NCBI GenBank assembly: GCA_022564055.1
Contig: JADFMD010000003.1
Coordinates: forward strand, 1 to 64,000
Origin: Gemmatimonadota bacterium
GTDB lineage: Bacteria > Gemmatimonadota > Gemmatimonadetes > Longimicrobiales > Gaopeijiaceae
Reading direction: 5' to 3'
Length of the DNA: 64,000 bases
Under the pieces are notes generated by a model, which did no database searches, was not told the DNA's origin, and saw nothing but the letters and a program-made list of their open reading frames with translations. A program made the translations under genes and the position numbers. Shown piece after piece: positions 24,483 to 36,700 of this stretch. Position 1 is the first letter of the stretch. Each line of letters begins with the position of its first letter.

Positions 24483-27400
24483 GCGATCGGAAAGAAGATC
24501 GGGCTGCGGCCCAGTCCCCTATAGCCATTGTCGGCATGTCCTGTTTATTCCCGGGCGCGAGCGGCCTGCGGGAGTACTGGGCCAACGTACGGGACGGCGT
24601 TGACGCGATCACGGACGTTCCGGCGAGCCATTGGAGCGTGGGCGATTATTTCGACGCCGACCCCAAGGCCCCCGACATGACCTACGGGCGCCGCGGCGGG
24701 TTCCTCGACGCGGTCGACTTCGACCCGATGGGCTTCGGCATTTCGCCGCGCGATCTCGAGGCCACCGACTCCACACAGTTGCTCGGCATGCACGTTGCCC
24801 GGGAAGCACTCAGGGATGCCGGCTACGGGGCCGACGGACGGGAATTCGACCGTGAGCGCACGAGCGTGATCCTCGGTGTGAGCGGAACGCTTCCTCTGGT
24901 GATCCCTTTGGGGGCCCGCCTCGGGCACCCGATTTGGCGGCAGGCTCTGGCTGAGGCCGGCGTCGATCCGGAGACCGGCGAGGACGTGATCGCTCGCATC
25001 GCGGACGGCTACGTGCCGTGGCAAGAGAACTCCTTCCCTGGACTTCTGGCCAACGTGGTAGCGGGCCGGATCGCCAACCGACTCGATCTGCACGGAACCA
25101 ACTGCATCGTCGACGCGGCGTGCGCCTCGTCCTTGAGTGCCATCCATCTCGCATCCCTCGAGCTCGAAACCGGTCGGGCCGACATGGTGCTGAGTGGTGG
25201 CCTGGACACGTTCAACGACATCTTCATGTACATGTGCTTCTCGAAGACGCCTGCGCTTTCGGCGTCTGGGAATGCACAGCCCTTCAGCCGGGACGCGGAC
25301 GGTACGATTCTCGGGGAGGGTGTGGGCGTCGTGGCGCTCAAGCGTTTGGCGGACGCCGAGCGGGACGGTGATCGAATCTACGCGGTCATCAAAGGCATGG
25401 GTTCGTCGAGCGACGGAAAGGGTCAAGCGGTTTACGCACCCTCTTCCGAAGGCCAAGCACGCGCACTACGCGCTGCGTACCGCAATGCGGGGGTGACCCC
25501 CGACACGATCGGCCTCGTCGAGGCGCACGGCACGGGCACCATTGTGGGAGACGCCACCGAGGCACGGGGCCTTACGAGTGTCTATGAGGATACCGGCCGG
25601 GAGGGAGCGTGGTGCGCCCTGGGCTCGGTCAAGTCGATGATCGGGCATACCAAGGCGGCCGCGGGAGCCGCAGGACTGATCAAGGCCGTGATGGCGCTCC
25701 ACCATAAGATTCTCCCGCCTACCATCAAGGTCGAGACACCCAACGAAGCCGTCACGCCCGGAGAGACGCCGTTTTACGTCAATACCGAAAAGCGTCCATG
25801 GTTGTCCGAGGGCGATCTTCCTCGCCGGGCCGGCGTGAGCGCGTTCGGCTTCGGTGGCAGCAATTTCCACTGCGTTCTCGAAGAGTACGAGTCGCAGGCG
25901 ACGCTCGTCGATTGGGACGGCCGGGATCAAATCTTCGCTTTCTCCGCCGAGAGCCACGAGACCCTGGTGTCGAAACTCAAGGACTTCGATGCAGGTTCGG
26001 AGTGGGAAGAGATTCGGGGACGGGCTGCCGAAACCAGGGAAGGCTTCGACGCTTCGCACGAGGTCCGGTTGCTCATGGTGGTCGAGCGGGACGGAAAGTC
26101 ACCCGCAGACCTCATCGCCCTGGCGCTGGCCCGCCTGGAAGAATCGGAGTCCGCGTGGAGTCTGCCCCAGGGAATCTTTTTCGGGTCGGGCTCGTCCAGG
26201 GGCGGGTGGGCTGCCTGTTTCCCCGGCCAAGGGGCTCAGTACGTAGGTATGTTACGCGAGCTCATGTGCCGTTTCCCCGTTGCCGCCGCTACCCTCGCGG
26301 CCGCGACCGAAGCCGCGCCGGGGTTGGCCGACAAGATCTTTCCACACCCCGCGTTCGACGACGTTCGCAGAGCTGAACAGGAAGCCGAGCTCACCGCCAC
26401 CCGGAACGCGCAACCGGCCCTCGGCGCCGTGAGCCTTGGGGCCTTCCGCGTGCTCGAGCAGTTCGGAGTCGCGCCCGATGCGACGTGCGGGCACAGCTAT
26501 GGCGAATTGGTCGCCTTGTGCGCCGCGGGTCGTGTGAGTCCCTCAGAGCTGCACGAGCTTTCGAGTCTCCGGGGTCGTCTCATGACCCTGGGCGAGGGCG
26601 ATCACGGCTCGATGCTGGCCGTAGCCGCCGGTTCCGAGCAAATCCAGACCCTCCTCGAGAAGCACGAACTCGATCTGGTGATAGCGAATCACAACGCCCC
26701 GCGTCAGGTGGTGCTGTCCGGGCTGACCGACGAGATCCATCGCGCGACGGATATTCTGTCCGGCGAGGGCATCAGGACCAAGAAGCTGCCCGTTTCGGCC
26801 GCCTTTCACAGCACCTTGGTGGCCGGCGCTGCTGAGCCCTTCGCCGAACACGTCAAAAGGGTCAACCTGAAGAAGAGTGCGGTGGCGGTGTATGCGAACG
26901 CCACCGGCACCCGATACCCGGCAACTTCCGTTGCGGCAAGAAAGGTGCTGTCCAAGCAGTTGGCCTCACCCGTGGATTTCGTTCAATGCGTGAAGGCCAT
27001 GTTCGACGACGGCGTACGCACGTTCGTGGAGATCGGACCCGGACGCCGCCTCACTGGGCTCATCAAGGAGATCCTGGCCGACGAGGAAATCACGGTCGTA
27101 GCGATAGACGCCTCGTCCGGGCAGCACCCAGGCCTGCTGGATCTGGCCCGGACCCTGGCTCAGCTCGCCGCGGCCGGTCATACCGTCGCCCTCGACCGGT
27201 GGGACGAAGGTGCCCTCGAGGCCTGGCGGCACGAAACGGCACGAGAGAAACCCGCCCTTACCGTGAAGATCAGCGGAGCGAATCACGTGACCGAGCGCCC
27301 GAAGCGTCCCCCGAGGGCCGCGGCAGCGACGGGTGTACCCATGGGCCCGCCGACCACGGCCGCGCCGGTTGCGGCCACACCCTCCGCTCTCGATCCAACC

Positions 27401-30400
27401 GCCGCAGTGGGGTCCGACCCGCAGGTCCTCGCCGAGGCCATGCGAGCGAGCCAAGCGAGCTTGGCCGCACTCGTACGGCTCCAGGAACAGACCGCGGCGG
27501 TGCATCGACAGTTCCTGGAATCGCAGGAGCGGACGATCCAGGCCATTATCCAGCATCAGGGGCTCGCCGCGCCCGGTGAGGCTGCCACGACAGCCATCCC
27601 CTCCAGCCCACCCTCCGAAATTCACACTGAAACACCGGTCGAGGCACCGGTCGCCGCCTTGGGCAATGCGGTGGGCGAAGCAAGGGTGGCGTCAAATCCC
27701 GACGTGGCCGCGGCACTGCTCTCGGTAGTTTCGGAAAAGACGGGGTATCCGGAGGAGATGCTCGACCTCTCAATGGGGTTGGACGCGGACCTCGGCATCG
27801 ACTCGATCAAGCGGGTCGAAATCCTTGCCGCCCTGCAGGAGCGCCTCCCGGAGGCCCCCGCCATCACCCCCGAGCATCTCGGAGAGATCCAGACGCTGGG
27901 TCAGATCGTCGATTTCTTGGGTGGACCCGCGGGGCCCTCTGAGCCCGACGCACCGGCCGTGGATTTCGTGACGCCGGACCCGAAGGGAGCAGACGCCCCC
28001 ACGAATGGTGTCGTAGCGGATCCAGCGAACGGAGCCAGCGATTCCGCTGATATCGCGGCGGTTCTCCTGGGGGTCGTTGCGGAAAAAACAGGCTATCCGG
28101 TGGATATGCTCGACGTCTCGATGAACCTCGACGCCGACCTCGGCATCGATTCCATCAAACGGGTCGAGATCCTGTCCGCTCTTCAGGAGGTCCTTCCAGG
28201 GGCGCCCGTCGTGGCCCCGGATCAGTTGGGGGAGTTGCGAACGCTGAGCCAGATCGTCGACCTCCTGTCCGACGGAGCGAAATCGGTCCCGGGGTCCTCC
28301 TCGCCCGAAACAGCAGGGCAGATCGAGCGCTTCGTTCCCACGCTCCACCCCGTTCAGGATACCGGTGACCCCATCGGGCTTCCGGCCGGCTCCAAGATCT
28401 GGGTGACCAAAAGTGGCGACGTGCTGTCGGGCCAGATTGTCGAGGAGTTGAGCGCTCAGGGGTTCGCGGCCGAAGAAATCGAGTTGTGCGACGAGGGCGA
28501 TGACCCTCCGGACGAACTGGCCGGACTCATCGTCGTCGTGCCCCCTCAGGTCACGGACGAGGACATCCTCTTCGGCTTTGGGCGAATGCGGGCCATGGCG
28601 CCAGCTTTGAGGCGGGCGGCGCTTCAGGGGGGTGCCCTCCTGTGCAGCGTCACGGCCCTCGGGGGGGGTTTCGCCCTCGACGCGCCTCCACCTGAGGACG
28701 TCGATCCGACGGGTGGTGCCTGGGGAGGAATGTTGAAGACGGCCGCCGCCGAATGGACCGACGTCAATTGCCGGACCATCGACGTCGATCTCTCGCGGGA
28801 GGGTCTCGCTGCTGAGATCGTGCGGCACGCATTATCCCGAGGGCCGGTGGAGATCGGCCTGGGTCCCGACGGCCCCCAAACCGTGGTCCTCGAACCCCGA
28901 CCGGTCCAGCCTGTACAGGGGTCGTTCCCCAACTCGGACGACACCGTGTTGATTACCGGAGGAGCCCGCGGGGTGACCGCCGAGGTCGCGGTGGCGATGG
29001 CGGAAGCAGCGCAGCCACGGCTCATCCTCCTGGGGCGCAGTCCCGAGCCCGAGAAGGAGCCCGATTGGCTGATCGGACTCAACAGGGAAGCTGAGATCAA
29101 ACGGGCGATCCTGACGCACGTAGGTCCGAGCATCACCCCCCAGGAGGTTCAGGCCGAATTCAACCGCATCCTCGCCGGCAGGGAGATCCGCCGCACCATC
29201 GAGCGAATCTCCAAGGCCGGTTCCCAGGTGGCGTACCGTTCCGCCGATGTGCGAGATGAAGACGCGGTCCGTCGGACCCTCGCGCCACTCGTCGAGGAAT
29301 TTGGACCCGTCACGGGGCTCGTACACGGAGCCGGCGTCCTGGCCGACCGAAACATCGAGGACAAGAGCGACGATGATTTCGCGCGTGTCTACGGGACCAA
29401 GGTCGGGGGGCTCCGCTCGGTGCTGAAGGCGATCGGTGAAAGCCCTCTCAAGGCGTTGGTCCTGTTCTCGTCCTCGACCGCACGTTTCGGACGCCGAGGC
29501 CAGGTCGACTACGCGGCGGCAAACGAGGTCCTCAACAAGGTGGCCCAGGCTGAAGCGGCACGGCGTGAAGGGTGCCGCGTCGTTTCGGTCAACTGGGGAC
29601 CGTGGGACGGCGGAATGGTGACTCCCGGATTGAAACGGATCTTTGCGGACGAGGGCATCGAGGTGATCGGGATGCGTGACGGAGCGGCCTACCTCCTCGA
29701 CGAGATCGCGACCGCCGACGGGCCGGCCGAGGTGCTCATCCTTGGGGGCGGATCACGGATTCCGGAAGTGGGATTACCCCCGGGCACGGTGGGGAATGGC
29801 GTGTACGCCTCAGCGAACGGCGCCGGCACGGTGGAAAACGGGGCCGCAGGCATCGAAAATGGAGCTGTGGCTCCCGAAAATGGGGCCGGTGCCTCCTTCA
29901 CCGAGTTGCCCACGATTTTCGAGCGCACCATCAGCACGGAAACGCACGAATTCATGGCGTCGCACGTGCTCGACGGCCATGCGGTGCTCCCGGCCGCGAT
30001 GACGCTCGAATGGCTGGCCCACGGCGCACTCCACGGAAACCCGGGGTTGCGGTTCGTTGGCGTCGACGACCTCCGTATCTTCAAGGGAGTCCGCGTTCAA
30101 ACCAACGAGTCCTTGCGGGTCCGTATCTGTGCGGCCAAGGCACAGAAACGGGGCGAAGAATTTCATGTTCTGGCTGAGCTGTGTAGTGGTGGCAGCAATG
30201 GCCGCCGGGTTCTGCATGCACGAGCGAACGTCGTGTTGGCCGCCAAGCAGCCCGATGCCGGTGCCGCCAGGACCTCGCGCGACCTGCCCGCCCTGGATCA
30301 GTCGATCGAGACGATTTATGCGGAAACGCTCTTCCATGGCCCCGCCATGCGCGGACTCTTGGACATCGAAAGTTGTGGCGACGCCGGGCTGGTGGCGCGC

Positions 30401-30775
30401 TGCCGGGTGGCTCCACCTCCGCGGGACTGGATGAAGGAGCCCGTGCGGAGCGAATGGATTGCCGATCCGCTGGCCTTGGACAGTGGGCTCCAAGCGATGA
30501 TCGTTTGGACCTCCGACCGTGTGGGGGAGTTGTCATTGCCCTCACGGTTCACACGCTATCGCCAGTTCGTGGCCTCGTTCCCCAAGGAGGGAGCCCGCAT
30601 CGTCATAGAGGTTCACGAGCGGACGAACGGCAAGGTCGTTTCCGATATCGATTGGATCGGTGATGACGGAAAATTGCTGGCCCGCCTGGAAGGGTACGAA
30701 TCCATTTTGGACTCTTCCCTGGGCAAGGCGTTCCGTCACAACCGACTCGACGAGAGCGCACCGACGAAGGCGTAA
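24479..30775 (+). CDS. pfaA: PfaA-like polyunsaturated fatty acid synthase subunit (KS-AT-ACP-ACP-KR-DH)
   Basis: 2098 residues from TTG 24479, inside the overlap TTGA with pfaD. Order: ketosynthase 10-470 (Cys215 in VDAACASSLSA, EAHGTGT, GHTKAAAGAAG); acyltransferase about 580-880 (Ser673 in GHSYGE); two ACPs with LGIDSIKRVEIL serines near 1109 and 1225; PfaA-type ketoreductase about 1480-1760 (TGGARGVTAEV, Tyr about 1678 in GQVDYAAANEV); hotdog dehydratase about 1810-2090 (His about 1834 in SHVLDGHAVLPAAM). Long Pro/Ala linkers flank the ACPs, and an NGA-repeat linker precedes the DH. Only two ACPs are present, fewer than in EPA/DHA synthases. It extends the chain iteratively from malonyl units. 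Confidence 0.93.
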   Translation: MSDRKEDRAAAQSPIAIVGMSCLFPGASGLREYWANVRDGVDAITDVPASHWSVGDYFDADPKAPDMTYGRRGGFLDAVDFDPMGFGISPRDLEATDSTQLLGMHVAREALRDAGYGADGREFDRERTSVILGVSGTLPLVIPLGARLGHPIWRQALAEAGVDPETGEDVIARIADGYVPWQENSFPGLLANVVAGRIANRLDLHGTNCIVDAACASSLSAIHLASLELETGRADMVLSGGLDTFNDIFMYMCFSKTPALSASGNAQPFSRDADGTILGEGVGVVALKRLADAERDGDRIYAVIKGMGSSSDGKGQAVYAPSSEGQARALRAAYRNAGVTPDTIGLVEAHGTGTIVGDATEARGLTSVYEDTGREGAWCALGSVKSMIGHTKAAAGAAGLIKAVMALHHKILPPTIKVETPNEAVTPGETPFYVNTEKRPWLSEGDLPRRAGVSAFGFGGSNFHCVLEEYESQATLVDWDGRDQIFAFSAESHETLVSKLKDFDAGSEWEEIRGRAAETREGFDASHEVRLLMVVERDGKSPADLIALALARLEESESAWSLPQGIFFGSGSSRGGWAACFPGQGAQYVGMLRELMCRFPVAAATLAAATEAAPGLADKIFPHPAFDDVRRAEQEAELTATRNAQPALGAVSLGAFRVLEQFGVAPDATCGHSYGELVALCAAGRVSPSELHELSSLRGRLMTLGEGDHGSMLAVAAGSEQIQTLLEKHELDLVIANHNAPRQVVLSGLTDEIHRATDILSGEGIRTKKLPVSAAFHSTLVAGAAEPFAEHVKRVNLKKSAVAVYANATGTRYPATSVAARKVLSKQLASPVDFVQCVKAMFDDGVRTFVEIGPGRRLTGLIKEILADEEITVVAIDASSGQHPGLLDLARTLAQLAAAGHTVALDRWDEGALEAWRHETAREKPALTVKISGANHVTERPKRPPRAAAATGVPMGPPTTAAPVAATPSALDPTAAVGSDPQVLAEAMRASQASLAALVRLQEQTAAVHRQFLESQERTIQAIIQHQGLAAPGEAATTAIPSSPPSEIHTETPVEAPVAALGNAVGEARVASNPDVAAALLSVVSEKTGYPEEMLDLSMGLDADLGIDSIKRVEILAALQERLPEAPAITPEHLGEIQTLGQIVDFLGGPAGPSEPDAPAVDFVTPDPKGADAPTNGVVADPANGASDSADIAAVLLGVVAEKTGYPVDMLDVSMNLDADLGIDSIKRVEILSALQEVLPGAPVVAPDQLGELRTLSQIVDLLSDGAKSVPGSSSPETAGQIERFVPTLHPVQDTGDPIGLPAGSKIWVTKSGDVLSGQIVEELSAQGFAAEEIELCDEGDDPPDELAGLIVVVPPQVTDEDILFGFGRMRAMAPALRRAALQGGALLCSVTALGGGFALDAPPPEDVDPTGGAWGGMLKTAAAEWTDVNCRTIDVDLSREGLAAEIVRHALSRGPVEIGLGPDGPQTVVLEPRPVQPVQGSFPNSDDTVLITGGARGVTAEVAVAMAEAAQPRLILLGRSPEPEKEPDWLIGLNREAEIKRAILTHVGPSITPQEVQAEFNRILAGREIRRTIERISKAGSQVAYRSADVRDEDAVRRTLAPLVEEFGPVTGLVHGAGVLADRNIEDKSDDDFARVYGTKVGGLRSVLKAIGESPLKALVLFSSSTARFGRRGQVDYAAANEVLNKVAQAEAARREGCRVVSVNWGPWDGGMVTPGLKRIFADEGIEVIGMRDGAAYLLDEIATADGPAEVLILGGGSRIPEVGLPPGTVGNGVYASANGAGTVENGAAGIENGAVAPENGAGASFTELPTIFERTISTETHEFMASHVLDGHAVLPAAMTLEWLAHGALHGNPGLRFVGVDDLRIFKGVRVQTNESLRVRICAAKAQKRGEEFHVLAELCSGGSNGRRVLHARANVVLAAKQPDAGAARTSRDLPALDQSIETIYAETLFHGPAMRGLLDIESCGDAGLVARCRVAPPPRDWMKEPVRSEWIADPLALDSGLQAMIVWTSDRVGELSLPSRFTRYRQFVASFPKEGARIVIEVHERTNGKVVSDIDWIGDDGKLLARLEGYESILDSSLGKAFRHNRLDESAPTKA
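29797..29893 (+). repeat. NGA-type repeat in the KR-DH linker
   Basis: The linker between KR and DH of the PfaA-like protein is built from short degenerate repeats of a GAAAATGGGGC-type unit, translating as SANGAG, VENGAAG, IENGAVA, PENGAGA. It is probably a flexible spacer that expands by slippage. Confidence 0.6.
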
Positions 30776-30780
30776 CCCGC

Positions 30781-33700
30781 ATGCCCGAGCCGATTGCCAT
30801 CGTCGGACTCGGAGGAGTGCTTCCCGGCGCCCCGACGCTCGACGATTTTTGGAATGTCGTCGAGGCGGGCGTGGACACGGCCTCCGATCCACCGCCCGAC
30901 CGCTGGTGCCTTCATGTCGATCGTGTCTACTCGCGGGATCAGGCACAGCCCGATCGCGTCCACTCTCGACGTGCCTGTTTCATCCGTGATTTTCAACTCG
31001 AAATCCAGGGAATCGACCTCCCCACAGAGTTGGTCGAATCTCTCGATCCCATGGTACACCTGGCACTGCACGCCGGGCGGCAGGCTTGGCATGACGCTGT
31101 AACCGAACCGGTCGATCCCGCACGCGTGGGCGTGATGCTGGGCAACCTCGTCCTCCCCACGGTGTCCGCCTCCGCAATGGCGGACTGGATTCTCGGCCGG
31201 CGTTTCGAGCGAGAACTCTTCCGAGCGGCGGGCGTGCCAACGCCCCCAGAGACCCGGGCACCCGTGGCCGCGATCAACCGTTGGGTCGCGGGCCTACCGG
31301 CGGCAATGCTGGCAAAGGGGTTGGGGCTCGGGGGCGATCGGTTCTGCATCGACGCCGCCTGTTCGTCGTCGCTCTTTACCGTGGAGCTCGCCGTGGACGC
31401 CCTGCGGCAGGGCCGCCTCGACGCGGTCCTCGTCGGAGGGCTTTCACGACCGGATTCGCTTTACACCCAGATGGGTTTCTCGCAGCTGCTTGCGGTCTCG
31501 CCTACGGGCCGGTGCTCTCCGTTCGACCGCAAGAGCGACGGCCTGATCGTGGGCGAGGGAGCCGGAGTGCTAGTCTTGAAGCGCCTGTCGGACGCGCGCC
31601 GCCAGGGCGATCGAGTCCGCGCGGTGATACACTCGGTGGGGCTTTCCAACGATGTTGAAGGCAGTCTCCTCGCTCCCAGCCAAGAAGGCCAGTTGCGCGC
31701 CATGCGGGGGGCCTACACCGCCGCGGGGTGGACCCCGAGCCAGGTAGACATGGTCGAGTGCCACGCGACGGGCACCCCGGTCGGGGATTCCGTCGAGTTC
31801 GCGAGCCTCCAGACACTTTGGGCTGAGGAGCAGTACCAACCCGGCCAGTGTGTGATCGGGTCGGTCAAATCGAATACCGGCCATCTCCTCACGGGAGCGG
31901 GCGCCGTCGGTCTCCTGAAGACCGTGTTGGCGATGGAGAACCGTGTGCTCCCACCCACGGCCAATTACGAGGAACCCGGGGAAAAGATCGAGCTGGATGG
32001 AAGTCCGTTTCGTGTGCTCGCGGCAGCGACTCCGTGGAAGTCTCCGTCCGATCACCCACGCCGGGCCGCGGTCAGCGGGTTCGGATTCGGAGGAACCAAC
32101 GCCCACTTGCTCCTGGAGGAGCCGACCGAGCCGAGCCGGGGAAGGTCGGTGGTGAGTGTCGCAGAGCGACCACGCGCGACGAAGGGCGCAGATGTAGCCA
32201 TCGTCGGGATGGGGGCTCGAATCGGTCCGTGGCGGAACGTTGCCGAGGTCGGCGACCGTTTGATGGGCCGTGGCAAAGATCATCCCGCCCTCGCCAAGGT
32301 GAATCACTGGGGCTTTCCGGACGCACCCGTCGGATGGTTTATCGAGGAGCTCGAGATTCCGGTGGGTCGATTCAAGATCCCTCCCCGGGAGGTCGAAGAG
32401 GCCCTTCCCCAACAGATGCTCATGCTTCAGATAGCAGAGCAAGCCATTGCCGACGCCGACCTCAGCGAGGTCGACCGCCTCCGGACCGGTGTCTTCATCG
32501 GGGTCGAACTCGACCTCAACACCACGAACTACCACCTCCGTTGGGCCGCGCGGTCACGTGCGGCCGATTGGGCGCAGCGACTCGGGCGTCCCTCGCACGG
32601 TGAAACGTTCGAGGGGTGGGTCGACGAACTCTGCGATTCGCTCGCACCCGCGCTCAACGCGAACCGAACCATTGGCGGGCTGGGTTCGATCGCGGCCAGC
32701 CGTATCGCCCGGGAGTTCGGGCTGGGTGGACCCAGCTACGTGATATCGAGCGAGGAGACGTCCGGCCTCTCGGCCCTCCAGGCCGCCTCGCGCGCGCTCC
32801 GACAGGGTCGTATCGACTGCGCCATCGTCGGAGCCGTCGACCTGGCGGGGGATATACGTTCCCTGATCTCGCTCGAGAGCACAGACGGTTTAGCCACGCC
32901 AGACGATTCCCGGGCCGCCGGCGGACCCTCGGCGGGGATCGTACCGAGCGATGGCGCCGTCGCGCTCGTGTTGAAGCGCAAAGAGGACGCCGAGCGTGAC
33001 GGCGACCGTGTGTACGCGGTCGTCCGGGCGATCGGGACCGCCGGCGGCGGCCCGAGCGCTCCCCCTGCAGATTCCGGCGAATCGGAGTCTTCAGTCCGCG
33101 AAGCGATTCGCAGAGGCTGTGAAGAGGCCGACGTCGCCGCGCGCGACATCCCCTACGTGGAGACGCACGGTTGCGGGATCCCAGGTCGGGCCAGGGCAGA
33201 AATGATCGCCCTTTCCGAGGCCTTCGGGCCGGACACCGTGCTCGGTTCCATCGAGGCGCATGTCGGGCACACCGGGGCGGCAGCCGGCCTCCTTTCGGTA
33301 CTGGGCGCCACACTTTCGTTGTACCGGCAAGTCCTGCCCACGGCCCCCGGACACAGCGACACGGGGCGCAACCCGCGGGGCGACCCCACACCCTGGGTGC
33401 GCGATCGGGTCGATGGGCCGCGGCGGAGCGGCGCACTCGCGGTCTCACGCGGCGAATCGTGCTCCTACGTGATTCTGGAGGAGCCCCAACCCGAGGCCAC
33501 ACCCAAGTCCCCAAGACCGGCAGCCAACGAGCGGTCGGAGGCCTGGCGCGGCGATCTTCCGCTGAATGAAGGCCTTTTCGTCGTCGAGGGAGACGAAGTC
33601 GCGCAAATCGTGGCGGACCTACGGGCACTTGCGGATGGGGCCCCCAACTTGGCGGCCGACGCTCCCGCCAACTCCGCGACCGGCACAGCCCCCGAAGCCA

Positions 33701-36700
33701 CCACCGGAAACGCCGGGAACAACACCTCCGAAACCACCGCCGACACGGTGGGGCTAGGGGCGATCCACCGACTCGCCAAGGAGAGGTGGGAAGCCCATCC
33801 CGGCCGTTCCGACGCCCGGCTCGCCGTCACTTTGATCGTCCGAGATGCCAGCGAACTCAGGGCACTTTGCCGGTCCACAGCAGACCAGCTCGAGCGAGGG
33901 GACGACCCATCGGACCGGAGCGCCGGCCGGGTGTTTTTCTCGCCGGACCCGCTCGGACCCAAAGGAGAGCTGGCCTTCGTCTACCCCGGATCGGGAAGCC
34001 AATATGCCGGAATGGGACGCGAACTGTGCCTCCAATGGCCCGAGATTCTTCGCGCCCAGGACCGTGCGAACGAGCGCCTGGGTTCGCAGCTCCAGGCCGC
34101 CGAGATCTGGGGGTCCGGTCCGGACGTCAGCGACGTCCGGACCGTAATTCTCTCCCAGGTCACTCTCAGCACGATCACCACGGACCTCATGGCCGGCTTC
34201 GGCGTTCGCCCCGATGCGGTCGTGGGCTACTCCCTCGGTGAGACTGCCGGACTGGTCTCGCTGGGCGCGTGGCATGACCGGGATGAGATGCTACGACGCG
34301 TGACGGAGAGCGAGTTGTTCGTCAGCGATTTGACGGGACGCTGTAACGCCGCGCGTAAAGCCTGGGGCGTCGCGGATGACGCCGACGTGGATTGGAGCGT
34401 GGGCGTGGTCGAGACGCCCGCCGATCGGGCACGTGAGGTCGTCGAGGCGCTCGACCGGGTTTATTTGCTCATCGTAAACACGCCGGACGAGTCTGTGATC
34501 GGAGGCGAGCGCTCGACGGTCGAGAGAGCGGTCGAGAAGCTGGGATGTCCCTTCCACGCCCTGGAGGGCGTCCCGACGGTCCACTGCGACGTGGCGGAAG
34601 AGGTATCGGAGGCCTACCGCAACTTTCATCTGTTGGACACCCGCCCGCCGGAGGGTGTGCGTTTCTACAGCGGAGCGTGGGGCGAAGCGTACGAGGTGAA
34701 TCAGGATCGGGCGGCAGATTCTCTCCTGGCCCAGGCGATCCAGGGGGTGGATTTCCCCAAGACGGTGCAACGAGCTTATGACGACGGCGTGAGAATCTTT
34801 TTGGAGATGGGCCCGGGCGGATCTTGTTCCCGGATGATCCACAAGATTCTCGACGGCGTCCCGTTTCGGGCACGCTCGATTTCTTCCGCCACCCAGGATG
34901 AGCCCACCGCGGTCCTCCGAGCACTCGGGATGCTCATCGCGGAGCGCGTCCCGGTCGACCTGGCGCAGCTTTACCCGGAGGGCAGCCCCGTGGAGGACGA
35001 GTCAGGCCCAGTCACCCGAATTCGGGTCGGCCAAGAAAGCTTTGGCCCTTTGCCGCTTGCTTCGCCATCCCCGATCGGTCCCTCGTTCCCGCTCGCTTCT
35101 CTATCCCCCATCGATTCTCCCTCCTCGATCGCTTTCCCATCGTCGATCCCTTCAGCTTTGGGCGGTGAGAACGTCTCGCCTGAACTGACCGAAGCCGTCC
35201 GGGCCGCCGAGAACACGATCCGGGCTCACGAAGCGTTCCTTCGAACCGCGCAACGGACCCAGGAGCTCGCTCAGGGCGAGTACGCCAGGCAGCAAGAGCT
35301 GATTCGGGCCCTTACGGGTGATGGCACTGCGCTCGCCCCGCTTCCTGCGCGTACGATCGCGATGGATCGGGACCAGCTCATGGAGTTCGCAGTGGGATCG
35401 ATCGGACGGGCCCTCGGAGAGCGCTTCGCTCACGCGGACGAACACCCGACCCGGGTTCGTCTTCCGGACGAACCGCTCATGCTCGTCGACCGTGTCACCA
35501 TGATCGAGGCCGAGCCGCTATCGATGACGTCCGGGCGGATCGTCACCGAACACGACGTTCTCGCGGATGGGTGGTATCTCGACGGCGGACGACTTCCCAC
35601 CTGCATTGCCGTGGAGGCAGGCCAAGCCGATCTCCTTCTTTCCGGCTACTTGGGGATCGACTCAGAGACCCAGGGGCTCGCCGTCTATCGGCTTCTCGAT
35701 GCCGTGGTCACCTTCCACTCCGAGCTGCCGCGTCCGGGGCAAGTCATCCGATACGACATCCACATACTCCGGTTCTTCCGCCAGGGCGACACCTGGCTTT
35801 TCCGCTTCAAGTTCGACGCCACCGTGAACGGCCGGCTGCTCCTGACCATGCGCGAGGGTACGGCTGGATTTTTTACTCAGGCAGAGCTCGATGCCGGTAA
35901 GGGAATCGTCCGAAGTGCCATCGACGAACAGGAGCTGGCGGGAGTCCGGCCCGAAGATTGGCGTGAGCTGGTACCCATCGGGAAGGATGCTTTTGACGAA
36001 GAACGGCTGGGGGCACTTCGTGCGGGTGATCTGGTCGGTGCGTTCGGAGAGGTTTTCTCGGGTCTGCCTGTGACCCGCGCGCTGACGATCCCGGGAGATC
36101 GCATGCGGCTGGTCCACCGCGTGACCGAGCTCGATCCCGAGGGAGGGCGGTACGGAATCGGCAGTATCGTGGCGGAAGCCGACATTCAACCCGACGACTG
36201 GTTCCTGACCTGCCATTTCTCCGACGACCAGGTGATGCCAGGCACACTGATGTATGAATGCTGTCTGCACACGCTCCGAATTTTTCTCCTGCGCGTCGGG
36301 TGGATCGCAGAAGCGGACAGCGCGACGTGGCAGCCCATCGTGGACGTCAGGAGCCGGCTTCGGTGCCGGGGCCAGGTGCTCGCCTCCACCATGAAGGTTA
36401 CCTACGAGATCCATCTGCGTGAGCTGGGCTATCGGCCGGAGCCGTACGCGATCGCCGACGCGCTCATGTACGCCGACGGAAAACCGGTGGTAGAGATCCG
36501 CGACATGTCCGTCCGTCTGACCGGCACCGACCGACAGAGGCTCGAGAAGATGTGGGCGGCCCGCGGTGAGACAGGGGATTCGACCCTCGGAGAGCCAGCA
36601 AGATCGACCGACAGAGGAGCGTCCACAACCGGAACGCGTATCCTCTACGACAAGGAAAGCATCCTCGCGTTCGCCGGCGGAAAACCCTCCGAGGCCTTCG